A stretch of DNA of 64,000 bases from Sternotherus odoratus. Its lineage: Eukaryota; Chordata; Testudines; Kinosternidae. The stretch is taken from contig JAVMKO010000003.1 in the NCBI GenBank assembly GCA_032164245.1, positions 34,657,390 through 34,721,389 of the forward strand, given 5' to 3'. The notes beneath the pieces are model-generated. The model was not told the origin of the DNA. It saw only the letters and a list, made by a program, of their open reading frames with translations, and searched no databases. The translations under genes and the position numbers were made by a program. Positions within the stretch are counted from its first letter, which is position 1; each line of letters begins with the position of its first letter. Shown one piece after another: positions 13,685 to 23,139 of this stretch.

Positions 13685-13880
13685 ATAGAATGATAGAATT
13701 ATAGAACTGGAAGAGATCTCAAGATGCCATCTAGTCCAGTCCCCTCCCTGACAATTGTTTCTTTGATCTGCTCTTTAAAATCTCCAATGACGGATATTTC
13801 ACAAATACCTTCGGCAATTTATTCCAGTGCTTAACCACCCTGACAGGAAGTTTTTACTAATGTCCAGTGCAGTTTGATTG
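13685..13880 (-). mobile_element. CR1 LINE 3' end, minus strand
   Basis: The stretch begins with 'catagaatgatagaattata', the reverse complement of the CR1 terminal repeat. It continues with 'gatgccatctagtccagtcc' and then 'ttattccagtgcttaaccac', the complement of the late CR1 ORF and 3' UTR. It lies 8 bp downstream of the Harbinger MITE. Confidence 0.8.
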
Positions 13881-16800
13881 ATGTCCAGTGAGTGAGGTAG
13901 GGATCCACTCATTGAACAGTATGGTTTTAAGTAAATGTTGAATTGATGCCTTATTCACTCTGCACTGTTCAAACCTGTGTGTGAGACAGTGGAAATAAAG
14001 CATCAAACGTACTATGCCATAATGCATACACATAATGGAATAGAGTAAAGATTATATTTACAATCTTACCTTTGGCATTTTCAATTTTTGAATGCTTCAC
14101 ATTGTAATCTTAATATTCCTTTAATATAGTTTCTTGTCTTGAATCACATTTGGCATGGAATATAACCACAATTGCACTCTGGTTCAGAACCACAGTTGTC
14201 AACTATATTGTTGGGGAATATGTCTTATACCCATAACTTTAGCGTTGGTCAGCTCTTTTATTTTCCTCATGTAATGTTTTAGAAGTACCTGTTTTCTCAT
14301 AGTATACTGCTCTGTTAATCCTGTGGTTTTGATAGTCATTCATATAGAGTCATACTGAAAAAGTTCTTGAGTACAATAGTTCAGAATTATTATTTATAAG
14401 TTAGTACCTTTCAATGGTCACTCAAGTTGTTTTCTTAGCTTAGAAAAGCCTTAAAAGACTAGACTATCTGACACCCATATCTACTAGGGTTAGAATTTTC
14501 TTCTATCACCAATATAAATCAACAAGAACTCCAAGTATCAATGGAAAACCCCCATGGCAAAATTATTGTGATATCCCCAGAGGGCTTTTAGGAGAAAGGA
14601 ATAGAATACAATCTTCAATAGCATTGGCAGTCGGAGCTTTCTGATGTTAGATAAGTCCTTGATATACTTGTCCTTTCAGGCTGTCATTGGGTAGTGTATC
14701 TTTTCTATCTGCTGTTGAACCTTTTGAATCTTATTTATCTTCATTCTGCCTTCACATAAACCTCTATCAATCTTGTGATGACATTTTAAAACCCTTTTAA
14801 ATGTTTCCTTGAATTGATTTCACTGTTGCAAGACTTCACTACCTGACCTCACTTTGGTTCTTGTAGAACTCAATTTTATATCAGCTGGATTTTTTCCCCC
14901 ACAGAACTAGTTACTCAGGACAGCTAAGTTTAGGTACATTTCTTTGTGTGGAACTGTTACTGAAGCTGCTATCAATCTAGCAGCTATCCACCCATTCCAA
15001 TGGAAATACAGAATATCCAAATGGAGATGACTCATCACTACAAGAAACAGTGGTGAAGCTGTTAGTTGGAGAATTTCTACTCAGCTTTCTCAACAGAGAA
15101 GACTGACTAATCTTCCTCGTTTTTTTTTGTCTGCTTTCTACAAAAAAATCTAATAAAAGATTTGCATCCATGCACACACACACACACACACAAAGAGAGA
15201 GAGAGAGAGTCTTAAACATGTATTAATAAGAACAGCAGAAATGGATGGATTTAAAATGGACATAGACCAATGTTATAGGAAAGGGTGAAAAATGAAATTT
15301 ACCCATATTGCAAGCAATTCCATTATGTCAGAGGAGTGTTGTGGTTGACTATGATCCTCAGCCCACATTTTTAGGTTTAGATTATTTTTTACATATCCTC
15401 AACCATTAAGCATCTTGGAGATGAAGACTGGGATCATGGATTCAACACGGTATTTATGTTGTGCTGGACACCAAGTCTTTACCATCCTATCTTATGGACT
15501 TGGGCACTGGAATATTGCTTTGTTAAACACTAGTATCATTTAATCCCAGGAAAAGCTTGTAGATTTGGTTCAATTTTGTTACACAGAAAACAATTCCTTT
15601 GGAAGCATTTAAGGACTATCTGAGAAAAAAATCAGACAGGTATGATGTTTATCTATAAATTATGTAAAAAAATCATAAAATATAGCAACCCACTGCTGAA
15701 TTTTATGGCATGAAAACAGGTAAATTAAACTGTAAATGCTGATCTTACTAATGCTTAAAAGTGGCTTATTGGAAATAAATAGCACTTAAATGCCTTCAGA
15801 ATGCAATACACATAATCAGAAACAACTGGCAAATGTACATCAGTCTAAACTAGTGTATTGTGTAATTAGTAGAAAGAGATGTGAGGAAATCTCAGGGAAT
15901 TAAAATACTTTTCAAGTGTAAATGGACTAAAGGGTAAGCTGAAAATACATTTTACCTATTGTCTATCCTATATTAAGTTCTAATGAGATTTCAAAACAGC
16001 CATTAATTCTATTCATTTCTGAAAGGTCTTGTCTAAGGACTCAATCGTTCTCCCAGTGAAGTCCATTTACTGCCATGGAGGCAGGAACAGATCATAAGAG
16101 TGCAGTGAGTGTATATTAAAGTTTGGAAACGGAAAAATGTTTAATAAAAAATAATGGAATTCAGGGGTGGTATGGACAAGGACTCAAATAATAAACGAAC
16201 ACTGACAATGAGTTCAGTACAAGATTCAGCTGGAAATCCATGACATTTGTATTAAAATAATTTCCTATAGGGGGAAGAAAAACGAGCATGCTTTTCAGGG
16301 ATCTCCAGTAATAGATAGAAGTTACCATATATATTTTATACTATTTCTAATATTTACATCCCAAGCCTGAATTGATTTGCTGAAAGACTCCATATATTCA
16401 TCATTTAATATCAAGGATTATTTTAGGAAGATATTGGCAGATCCCTCTTTGGTTTATTTTAGAGGTACGAATCCCATTCATTAGAATAGCTTTTCAAATG
16501 AATGGCTTGCAGCATCCTTGTGAATAGTGTACTTGTGGTTGATGTAAATCACTCATTCTTTGCCTGTTCAGTTTCACATCCTCTCTGGGATGGCTTCAGT
16601 CCAGGTCTGGCAACCTAAAAATAATAATTGTAGTCCTGTTAGTAACAGTAAGAGTATGTGTGAAGTGCAGGTAATAGGAGATTCAACACATAGCACTATT
16701 TAGCCATTAACCGGGATAATGTGAGGGTTGATTTGAACCCACACTGGAGGAGAATTACTTTAGGAAATTGCACAGTACAAACAATCTTAAAGAAACAGGC

Positions 16801-17134
16801 TAGAAGCCTAAAATGAGTGAAAAGCTCATGGACATTAGCCCTAGCATAGAAGAGGCCAGTTACTTATCCGAAGGAAAAAGTTAGATGAAGACTTTTCATT
16901 TTTTGGAAATGTTTAAGAGTTATAAACAGCTGGGATGTGGTATCATGATTTTCTTTTCTTTCATCACATTTGAATTATAGGCACCAGTCCAGATAATTAC
17001 TTGATTCACACCTAGAAAAATCCAAGTACTCAGACTTGTGCCTCCAGTTCAAATGTGGATGCAAAATTACACGTGCAAATTTTACATTTCAAATTCCTCC
17101 TGCAAATACAGTGATGAAAAAGTGACCCTGTATG
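13881..17134. other. Unassigned DNA with one compound microsatellite
   Basis: No gene recognised. A (CA)n tract at about 15173-15192 is followed directly by a (GA)n tract to about 15209. The 80-codon minus-strand frame at 14977-15219 runs through this microsatellite and is not a gene. Confidence 0.55.
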
Positions 17135-17505
17135 CGACAAAGAATCTTGTAGCACCTTATAGACTAACAGATCTTAGGGATCATGAGGTTTTGGGGGCTA
17201 AGACCCACTTCAACAGATGAATGTTGTGGAAATCTCCAGAGGCAGGTATAAGTATACAGGCAAGAAAGCAAGGTAAATTCGGGGGGGGGGGGGGGGGGCG
17301 GCGAAGCCCACTTCCAGAAGCTGATCTGGAGGTGTGAACACCCAGAGAGGAGAAACTGCTTTTGTAATTGGCAAACCATTCACCATCTATATTAAGTCCA
17401 GACCTGATGGTGTCAAATTTTCAGATGAACTGGAGCTCAGCAGTTTCTCTTTGAAGTCTGGTCTTGAAGTTTTTTTTGCTGCAGGATAGCTGTCTTTAGT
17501 TCTTC
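17135..17505 (-). mobile_element. Penelope-like element fragment, left arm of an inverted pair
   Basis: Read on the minus strand, the segment starts in the C-terminal part of the GIY-YIG endonuclease ORF (ILQQKNF- and ETAELQF-like codons, 17425-17490). It passes through the 3' UTR (17220-17360, including a long C-tract on the minus strand) and ends in the tail block with AGATCTGTTAGTCTATAAGG. The same domain order occurs at 44.7-45.8 kb and 46.35-46.87 kb. It is truncated at the 5' side. The very last tail bases (a CAGACTAACA-type end) are missing at about 17135. Confidence 0.8.
17281..17298. repeat. Homopolymer G tract
   Basis: About 18 consecutive G residues lie within the Penelope-like 3' UTR, at the place where the matching + strand arm (about 17560-17580) has a C-rich 'ccccatcccccatcccc' stretch. 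The tract has probably expanded by slippage and is a likely site of assembly or length error. Confidence 0.85.
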
Positions 17506-17695
17506 TATTTCTCCTCTCTGGGTGTTCACACCTTCAGATCACCTTCTGGAAATGGGCCTCTCCCCATCCCCCATCCCCAATAGAATTTACCTTGCTTTCT
17601 TGCCTGCATTATACCTGCCTCTGGAGATTTCCACAACATTCATCTGATGAAGTGAGTTTTAGCCAACGAAAGCTCATGATCCCTAAGATCTGTTA
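17506..17695 (+). mobile_element. Penelope-like element 3' part, right arm, interrupted by Harbinger
   Basis: This arm is the reverse complement of 17165-17355: CTCCTCTCTGGGTGTTCACA, the TTACCTTGCTTTCTTGCCTG block, and the 'catctgatgaagtgagtttt' and 'cgaaagctcatgat' tail motifs all pair with the left arm. It runs to AGATCTGTTA at 17695, where the 4.5-kb Harbinger begins. The remaining tail resumes at 22194. The two arms meet near 17506-17511, so the fragments are joined by their 5'-truncated ends. Confidence 0.8.
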
Positions 17696-18056
17696 GGGTA
17701 TGTCTTCACTACAGCAGTAGGTCGATTTCCTTTAATTCGATTTTGTGAAGCAGACTGTATACAGTCGATTTTGTGTGTCTTCACTAAGCACAGCAAAGCA
17801 CAGCAAGTCGACAGTGTCTGTCCGCACAACTTTTGCAACCGTCGACATAACGAGCGTTGCACTGTGGGTACCTATCCCACAGTTCCCGGATCCCCCAGAA
17901 GGCACCATTTCGAGTGCTGCACTATGGGTAGGCATTTCCAAATTTCACGCCCTTTTTCCGCGCCGCCGACCCCCATTACGAGCGGTGCACTGTAGGTAGG
18001 CATCCCATAATTCGCGAACTTTCTCCGTGCCGTGCTAACGCCATAGCACTGCAAGC

Positions 18057-19377
18057 ATGGAGCCCGCTGACACCACGGAAACAGTAATGGCCGTTGTGAA
18101 GACCTCGATCACGGTTGCGGATTTCATGCTGAACCATCTGCAGAGGAATGCGATCCGGGGACAACTGCGCTTTCTGGAACCCGACGACAGTGAAGAGGAG
18201 ATGGACCAGGACGTGCACAGCAGGGACAGGGACAGGGACAGGGACACTGCTGTTTTTGGAAGTAGGGCGACTGACAATCTGTCAAATTTGGTGGCAATGG
18301 GGCAGGCTCATGCCATCGAACGCCGATTCTGGGCCAGGGAAACAAGCACGGACTGGTGGGATTGCATAGTGCTGCGGGTCTGGGATGACTCCCAATGGCT
18401 CAGAAACTTCCGCATGCGAAAGGGCACGTTCATGGAACTTTGTGACTTGCTGTCCCCGGCCCTCCGGCGCGAGAATACCAAAATGAAAGCGGCCCTTACA
18501 GTTGAGAAGCAAGTGGCGATAGCCCTCTGGAAGCTTGCAACGCCAGACAGCTACCGGTCAGTCGCAAATCAGTTTGGGGTGGGTAGGTCTACAGTGGGCT
18601 TTGCTGTGATGCAAGTAAGCAGGGAAATCGTCGATCACCTGCTACACTGGGTTATAAACCTCGGAAACCTGCAAGCTACAATAGATGGCTTTGCCGCCAT
18701 GGGATTCCCTAACTGTGGTGGGGCTATAGATAGGACTCATATCCCTATCCTGGCACCGGACTATGAGGCCGCCGAGTACAGAAACCAGAAGGGATATTAT
18801 TCAATGGTCATGCAAGCAGTGGTTGACCACAAGGGACGTTTCACCGACCTGTACGTGGGGTGACCGGGAAAGCTTCATGACGCTCGTGTTTTCAGGAACT
18901 CTAGGGTTTTTAGACAGCTGCAGCAAGGCACTTTCTTCCCCGACCAGAAAATTTCCGTGGGGGGGGGGGATGGAAATGCCGATCGTTATCATTGGGGACC
19001 CAGCCTACCCCCTAATGCTCTGGCTTATGAAGCCCTACACAGGAGCCCTGGACAGGGGTCAGGAGCTGTTCTATTACAGGCTGAGTAAGTGCAGAATGGC
19101 CGTAGAGTGTGCATTTGGCCGTCTGAAGGGGAGATGGCGTTCGTTACTGATTCGCTCAGACATCAGCGAGAGAAATATCCCCATTGTTATTGCTGCTTGC
19201 TCTGTGCTCCACAATATCTGTGAGAGCAAGGGGGAAACGTTTATGGCGGGCTGGGAGGCTGAGGCAAATTTACTGTCTGCAACTTACCAGCAGCCAGACA
19301 GCAGAGAAAGTAGAGTAGCGCATCATGAGGCCCTGCGCCTCAGGGATGCCTTGAAAGCCAGTTTTATGAGTGCCTGA
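18057..19377 (+). pseudogene. Harbinger DDE transposase (HARBI1-like), one stop and one frameshift
   Basis: Family role: catalyses excision and integration of the element and acts in the nucleus, needing the Myb-like partner in studied PIF/Harbinger systems. Seen here: an ATG at 18057, an acidic stretch with an RDRDRDRD run from a short GGGACA repeat, a helix-turn-helix-like segment (SYRSVANQFGVGRSTV, about residues 162-177), then the DDE_Tnp_4-type core. All three catalytic positions are present: the Asp of GGAIDRTHI, the Asp of IGDPAYP and the Glu of VECAFGRLKGRW. Defects: an in-frame TGA at 18861-18863 where the family has Trp (before PG), and a 1-base shift in the 11-G tract at 18959-18969. 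The frame then runs open to the stop at 19375-19377. A length near 440 codons fits the family. Its mRNA end is probably set by AATAAA at 19469. Confidence 0.92.
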
Positions 19378-19468
19378 CATGGCGTTTGAGAACCTGCTCC
19401 CTTGCTGTCCTCTAAGCCTGCTGTCCTTGAACCCTCTTTCCCTCCCCTCTCCCCATGCTTGCAGAGGA

Positions 19469-19506
19469 AATAAATTCACTTTTTGAAAAATCATGGTTCC
19501 TTTATT
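19469..19506. terminator. Facing poly(A) signals between transposase and Myb-like genes
   Basis: AATAAA at 19469-19474 on the + strand lies 92 bases after the transposase stop. On the minus strand AATAAA (19506-19501) lies about 145 bases after the Myb-like stop. The two hexamers are 26 bases apart, so the convergent transcripts would end in each other's 3' region. The second Harbinger has the same arrangement (41541-41579). Confidence 0.75.
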
Positions 19507-19650
19507 GGTTCATCAGAAATACAAATACAGGGGATCACTGTCATGGTAGCCTGGAGGGAAACCAGCAGTCGCAGTGGGGGAGGAGCGGACAGAGGGGGGG
19601 GGAAGGGGGGAGAGGAGGGGTGGCCAAGACACAGCAGCTTTTAAAAGTTT

Positions 19651-20100
19651 TCAGAGAAGGTCAGCCTGCTGCTGCTGCTGCTGCTTCTGCTGGCTTGTGG
19701 GGTGGAGTGGATCGGTCCATGGAGCTTGCCCCCCCGGGTTCTCACCCCACGTTTGGGTGGGGAAGCTATGGGACTTGGGGAAGGGGGGGGGATTGTTAGA
19801 CAGGGGCTGCAGAGGTGATCTTTGGCCCTGCTGCAGCTCCACCAGAGATCGCAGCATGTTGCTTTGGTCCTCCATTACACGGATCAAAGCATCCATGCAT
19901 CTTTCTTCGCGGTCCTGTCGCTGCAGCCACTGTTCTTCCCTCTTTTCTGCTGCGGCTCTCGATTCCTGCCTGTCTTGATTCCTTGCCTCTATCAATCTTT
20001 CCCTCCATTCCATCTGGTGGGCTGCCTCAGCGCGAGAGTTCTCCAGGAGTTCACTGAACATATCATCGCGCGTTCGCGTTTTCTTTTTACGCTTTCGTAT
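19651..20100 (-). CDS. Myb/SANT-like Harbinger protein, second coding block (C-terminal coiled coil)
   Basis: Open on the minus strand from a probable 3' splice site (polypyrimidine run ending CAG at 20103-20101) to a stop at 19651. It begins IRKRKKKTRTRDDMFSELL, a basic patch that could be a nuclear localisation signal. A Glu/Arg/Gln-rich heptad-like region follows (EWRERLIEARNQDRQES, EEQWLQRQDREERCMDAL), then a proline-rich tail and a polyglutamine run from a CTG repeat. I recognise this as the C-terminal part of the Myb-like accessory protein of turtle-type Harbingers. In the family the accessory protein helps transposase enter the nucleus and bind the ends. No ATG is needed if it is an internal exon, though ATG at 20061 also exists. 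Splice phase to the first block was not consistent by hand, so an indel or another acceptor is possible. Confidence 0.72.
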   Translation of the reverse strand: MRKRKKKTRTRDDMFSELLENSRAEAAHQMEWRERLIEARNQDRQESRAAAEKREEQWLQRQDREERCMDALIRVMEDQSNMLRSLVELQQGQRSPLQPLSNNPPPFPKSHSFPTQTWGENPGGQAPWTDPLHPTSQQKQQQQQQADLL

Positions 20101-20544
20101 CTGCGATGCACGGCGGGAGAAGCAGGATGGGGGATTGTGAGATAATTGTTCATCTGTGGGCGAATGTGGGCAAAGAAAGTTTGAAAGTTATGAGACAGAT
20201 ACATTCAAGGTTAGGAGGCAGATGCAGTCTCGGATGGTACACAATGGGAGTACTATGCCATTTGCAACCTCAGTATTCACAGGCCTGATATGATTTCTGT
20301 ACAAGGTCATGTTCTACACCTAAAAGTGACTGAATAGCTCACAGAAAAGTCACAGCATCTCAGACACATATGCGTGCCTCAGCCCAACACGGCTTCTGAA
20401 AGCACCGTGCAGCCGGCCATGGTAAGTTAAAAGCAGCACTTGCATATTGTAGAGTAACCCCATCCCCTTCCCCCCACCGCGTGGCTCCCACTGAACTGCA
20501 AACTGCAAAACAAAGGCCAAAAAATCTCTCGCTAAGGGCTAAGG

Positions 20545-20735
20545 GCTGGTTGGGGCTCTTCAGACCGCTTGCACACTGTTCAGATTCCCTGCTAGCTACT
20601 GCTACGGGCTGGGGGGGGCGGGTTGGGTGCGCGTTGGATCTGAAGCGGAAGCAACCGCTTGCAGACTGTTCAGATTCCCTGCTAGCTACCGCTACGGGCT
20701 GGCGGGGGGTGAGCGTTTTGGGGAGGGGCGGTTGG
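20545..20735 (+). repeat. Tandem duplication, about 90-bp unit
   Basis: Two copies of a unit share TGTTCAGATTCCCTGCTAGC followed by 'taccgctacgggctgg' and a G run, at about 20576-20616 and 20669-20710, with CCGCTTGCA preceding each. It lies upstream of the third ORF inside the presumed intron of the Myb-like gene and could be part of its promoter. The open frame continuing upstream of 20820 through this repeat (from 20481) is probably not translated. Confidence 0.7.
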
Positions 20736-20819
20736 TCGGTCCTCAGCAGAAAAGAGTACTTTGCAGCTGGGAATCTTTATCTCCCTACTAATTGCAGTCC
20801 GTATTTCAAACAGGCAACC

Positions 20820-21110
20820 ATGAATGACATCACTTTGGTGAGAATTTCTCAGAGAGATAGAGAGCGCATTCTCCTTGCCTCCATGCAAAGTCCTGGTCCC
20901 TTCGCCGCAATGCTAGCCTGCTCAATGATACCAGACTACTTACTACTTTTGTGGCGTGGGATGGTCTCCTATCACAGGGGACCACATAAGGCGGCTCTCC
21001 CCAGAAATCTGCTGCGGAAGATTCATCGCTACCTCCTGGATAGCTTCATTGAGATGTCCGTGGAGGACTTCCGGTCAATCCCGGAGTATATTGACAAACT
21101 CTTGGAGTAG
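20820..21110 (+). CDS. Conserved third Harbinger ORF, 96 aa, function unknown
   Basis: The ATG at 20820 has a favourable context (ACC before it), the stop is at 21108-21110, and AATAAA follows at 21162-21167. An upstream in-frame extension to 20481 runs through a tandem repeat and is less likely coding. The second half is rich in aromatic and aliphatic residues (MIPDYLLLLWRGMVSY), then ALPRNLLRKIHRYLLDSF and EMSVEDFRSIPEYIDKLL. No domain is recognised. What supports coding is the second Harbinger: at 42551-42670 the same strand and position give the pattern A-x-LPR-x-LL-x(2)-I-x(2)-YL-x(3)-F-x-E-x-S-x-ED-x-R-x-IP-x(2)-I-x(2)-L, about 19 of 39 residues identical, with many third-base differences. 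It lies antisense within the apparent intron of the Myb-like gene. It could be a third transposition or regulatory factor, or a host-derived fragment. Its role is not inferable. Confidence 0.6.
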   Translation: MNDITLVRISQRDRERILLASMQSPGPFAAMLACSMIPDYLLLLWRGMVSYHRGPHKAALPRNLLRKIHRYLLDSFIEMSVEDFRSIPEYIDKLLE

Positions 21111-21161
21111 AAATTAACCAGCAATGAAAGCACACTAAGTCCTTAGGGCAAGTTACTCATT

Positions 21162-21167
21162 AATAAA
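21162..21167 (+). terminator. Poly(A) signal candidate for the third ORF
   Basis: AATAAA lies 51 bases downstream of the 96-codon ORF's stop and just before the Myb-like splice donor on the other strand. The hexamer is common in AT-rich DNA, so the position after a conserved ORF is the main support. Confidence 0.45.
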
Positions 21168-21187
21168 TGCTTCCTTTAAAAACTCAC

Positions 21188-21860
21188 GCGTCATGTAATC
21201 CCTTAAAAAGAAACGCTTACCCCCCTGGGAGGCTTGGGAGGGTTCTGGCTGCAGGGTGATAAACAGCTCCTGGCTGTCTGGTAACACGGTTTCTCCGCTG
21301 GGCTCCTGCTGCTCCGTGAAATTTCCCTCCTCCTCATGGTCGTCCTCATCGGAATCAGTCTCCTCCCTGACGATTATCCCATCGGTGGAGTCCACGCAGA
21401 CCGGTGCGATGGTGGTGGGGGCACCCCCCATTATCTGATTTAGTTCATTGTAGAACCGGCATGTCCGTGGCGCGCCCCCTGATCATCCATTTGCCTCCTT
21501 GGCTTTCTGGAACGCTTGCCTCAGCTCCTTTATTTTCACGCGGCATTGCTGGGCGTCCCTGTTGTGGCCCCTTTCCATCATGGCCTTGGAGACTCTTCCA
21601 TACGTGTTGGCATTCCGTTTGTTGTTGCGTAGTTCCAACATCACGGATTCCTCTCCCCAGATAGCGATGAGATCCAACACCTCATGAGTGGACCATGCTG
21701 GAGCTCTTTTCCTCTGGCTGGTCTCCAGGGCAGATGAGCTCTGCATGGAGTCTTGTGATGCTGAGCTCTGCATGGCGGCTTGTGCTGCTGATTGCTCTGA
21801 ATGGCGACTGAGCTGTTCAGGTGAGCTGGCCACGCTGACCAAACAGGAAATGGTATTCAA
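21188..21860 (-). pseudogene. Myb/SANT-like Harbinger DNA-binding protein, first coding block, one in-frame stop
   Basis: The minus-strand ATG is at 21860. Residues about 50-120 form a Myb/SANT-like (trihelix-type) domain: APAWSTHEVLDLIAIWGE, then YGRVSKAMMERGHNRDAQQC and RVKIKELRQAFQKAKEANG. An in-frame TGA follows (complement of 21483-21485), probably from CGA by CpG decay. The same frame then continues with the family motif SGGAPRTCRFYNELNQIMGG and an acidic, glutamine-rich stretch. A splice donor GTGAGT on the minus strand at 21187-21182 probably ends this exon, because the corresponding site is retained in the second Harbinger. Without splicing the frame stops at 21153. In studied PIF/Harbinger elements such a protein binds subterminal repeats and partners the transposase. 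Confidence 0.85.
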
Positions 21861-22193
21861 ATGTTCCCGGGTCTTATCTACCTGGCCAGAGCAGCGAGTT
21901 CAGAGTGCTGTCCAGAGCGGTCACAGTGGAGCAGTGAGGCAGCCCAGAGCGGTCAGAATGGAGCATTGTGGGACAGCCTCTGGAGGCTATTAATGTCGGT
22001 TGCGTCTTCACTAGCCCACAGTTGAGCTTGGAATGTCGATTTTAGCCTTACTTCTCTTGTCAGGCAGGAGTTACAAATTCGATTTTGAGGGCCCTTTAAA
22101 TCGACTTTAAGGGCATGTATGTGAAGACAGGTACACGTTTAATTCGACTTAACGTCGTTAAAGTTGAATTAAAGTGGTAGTGAAGACATGCCC

Positions 22194-22268
22194 TTAGACT
22201 CTAAGGTGCCAGAAGACTCTTTTTTGCTTTTGCAGATTCAGACTAACACAGCTACCGCTCTGATACTG
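22194..22268 (+). mobile_element. Penelope-like tail, continuation after Harbinger
   Basis: Starting with the TTA target duplication, the sequence continues 'gactctaaggtgccagaaga' and 'cagattcagactaacacagc', the end of the Penelope-like tail. Joined across the Harbinger, AGATCTGTTA + GACTCTAAGG matches the tail order seen at 45710-45785 and 46785-46860. Confidence 0.85.
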
Positions 22269-23139
22269 ACCCTGTATACAATGCAGAATCAATGTGCAAT
22301 CTTACATATACTGCCGATGGGAATATATCAGCTAAATAAATTCCAACAAATGATTTAACTTACTATTCTGATTAAATAGAATCCTTCGGGACTCTGTTGT
22401 GTTCACAATCAAGATCAAATTGTGATTTACTATTCACACATAGAAGCCAATTTTAAACACAAGTTGTGATATTTTAAAAACTCAACACTGAATCAGTTGA
22501 TGCTTATACTTATACATTGTTCTTACAAACTAGAATCTGAACCTGCACCCTTTTTTTCAGAAAATTCTCTGATTTAAGGGAAAACACATCTGAGGCGATA
22601 TGATAATATTACATGGTATTGCATAGCATTACAGAGGGGGAAACCCGAGAGGCACCCAAGTGCAAAATTAAGCCATTGTGTCTGCATGTATTGTGGGAGT
22701 ATAACTGGTATTCCATTGAAATGATGTTGGTTCCAATTGTTACTATGATTGCAATGCCTCGATAATAAATAGCAATATTTTACACTTCTATGGCATCTTT
22801 TATTTGAAGATTTTTAAATCAGGTTTAATTAAGAAGAAAGGTAGATCTGATTATAAACAATTACATAATAAAATACATATTAACATAAAATATAATAATA
22901 CTTTGGGATTATAACCTTCATACTTTCTCCCATGCTGCTGCTCACATTAGGAAGAGCTCTCCATAAATATCTGCAAAACTGTGTTTGCCCTCCTTCAAAT
23001 CTCTCCGTAAATGTCTTCTGTGATGCCTGAAAACAATTGACAATTAGGCCACTGTTTTTCATATGATTAGTATTGTCTCATTGTTACCTTTGTGATCTCT
23101 CTGCCTGTTCTAGGTATCAGTTGTCCCTTGCCTTATGCT
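22269..23139. other. Unassigned non-coding DNA
   Basis: AT-rich. No gene or clear repeat. A 60-codon minus-strand frame at 22880 has no recognisable content. Confidence 0.5.

Larger units (their letters stand above)
17696..22193. mobile_element. PIF/Harbinger DNA transposon, near-complete, 4.5 kb
   Basis: The terminal inverted repeats are GGGTATGTCTTCACTAC at the left and GTAGTGAAGACATGCCC at the right, 17 bp with one mismatch. TTA flanks both sides (17693-17695 and 22194-22196), the typical 3-bp Harbinger target duplication. Contents in order: + strand DDE transposase (18057-19377); facing poly(A) signals (19469-19506); second coding block of a - strand Myb/SANT-like gene (19651-20100); a + strand third ORF (20820-21110); first Myb coding block (21188-21860). 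It sits inside a Penelope-like tail, so it is younger than that insertion. Few disabling changes are visible, which suggests a fairly recent copy. Confidence 0.93.

Noticed and set aside
18226..18246. Tandem GGGACA repeat as a minisatellite of interest
   Set aside because: Only three to four units within the transposase ORF, encoding RDRDRD. Minor length variation at most.
18858..18896. Possible 39-base intron removing the transposase TGA (GTGACC to TTTTCAG)
   Set aside because: Too short for a vertebrate intron, and it would delete the conserved PGKLHDARVF motif. Treated as a stop instead.
19574..19978. 134-codon + strand frame and a 107-codon frame at 19822
   Set aside because: Antisense to the Myb-like second coding block, which has the recognisable family sequence. 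The + frames are shadows.
21483..21860. Host Myb/SANT-domain gene
   Set aside because: It lies within Harbinger termini, has a paralogue in the second Harbinger, and carries a stop. It is the transposon's accessory gene.
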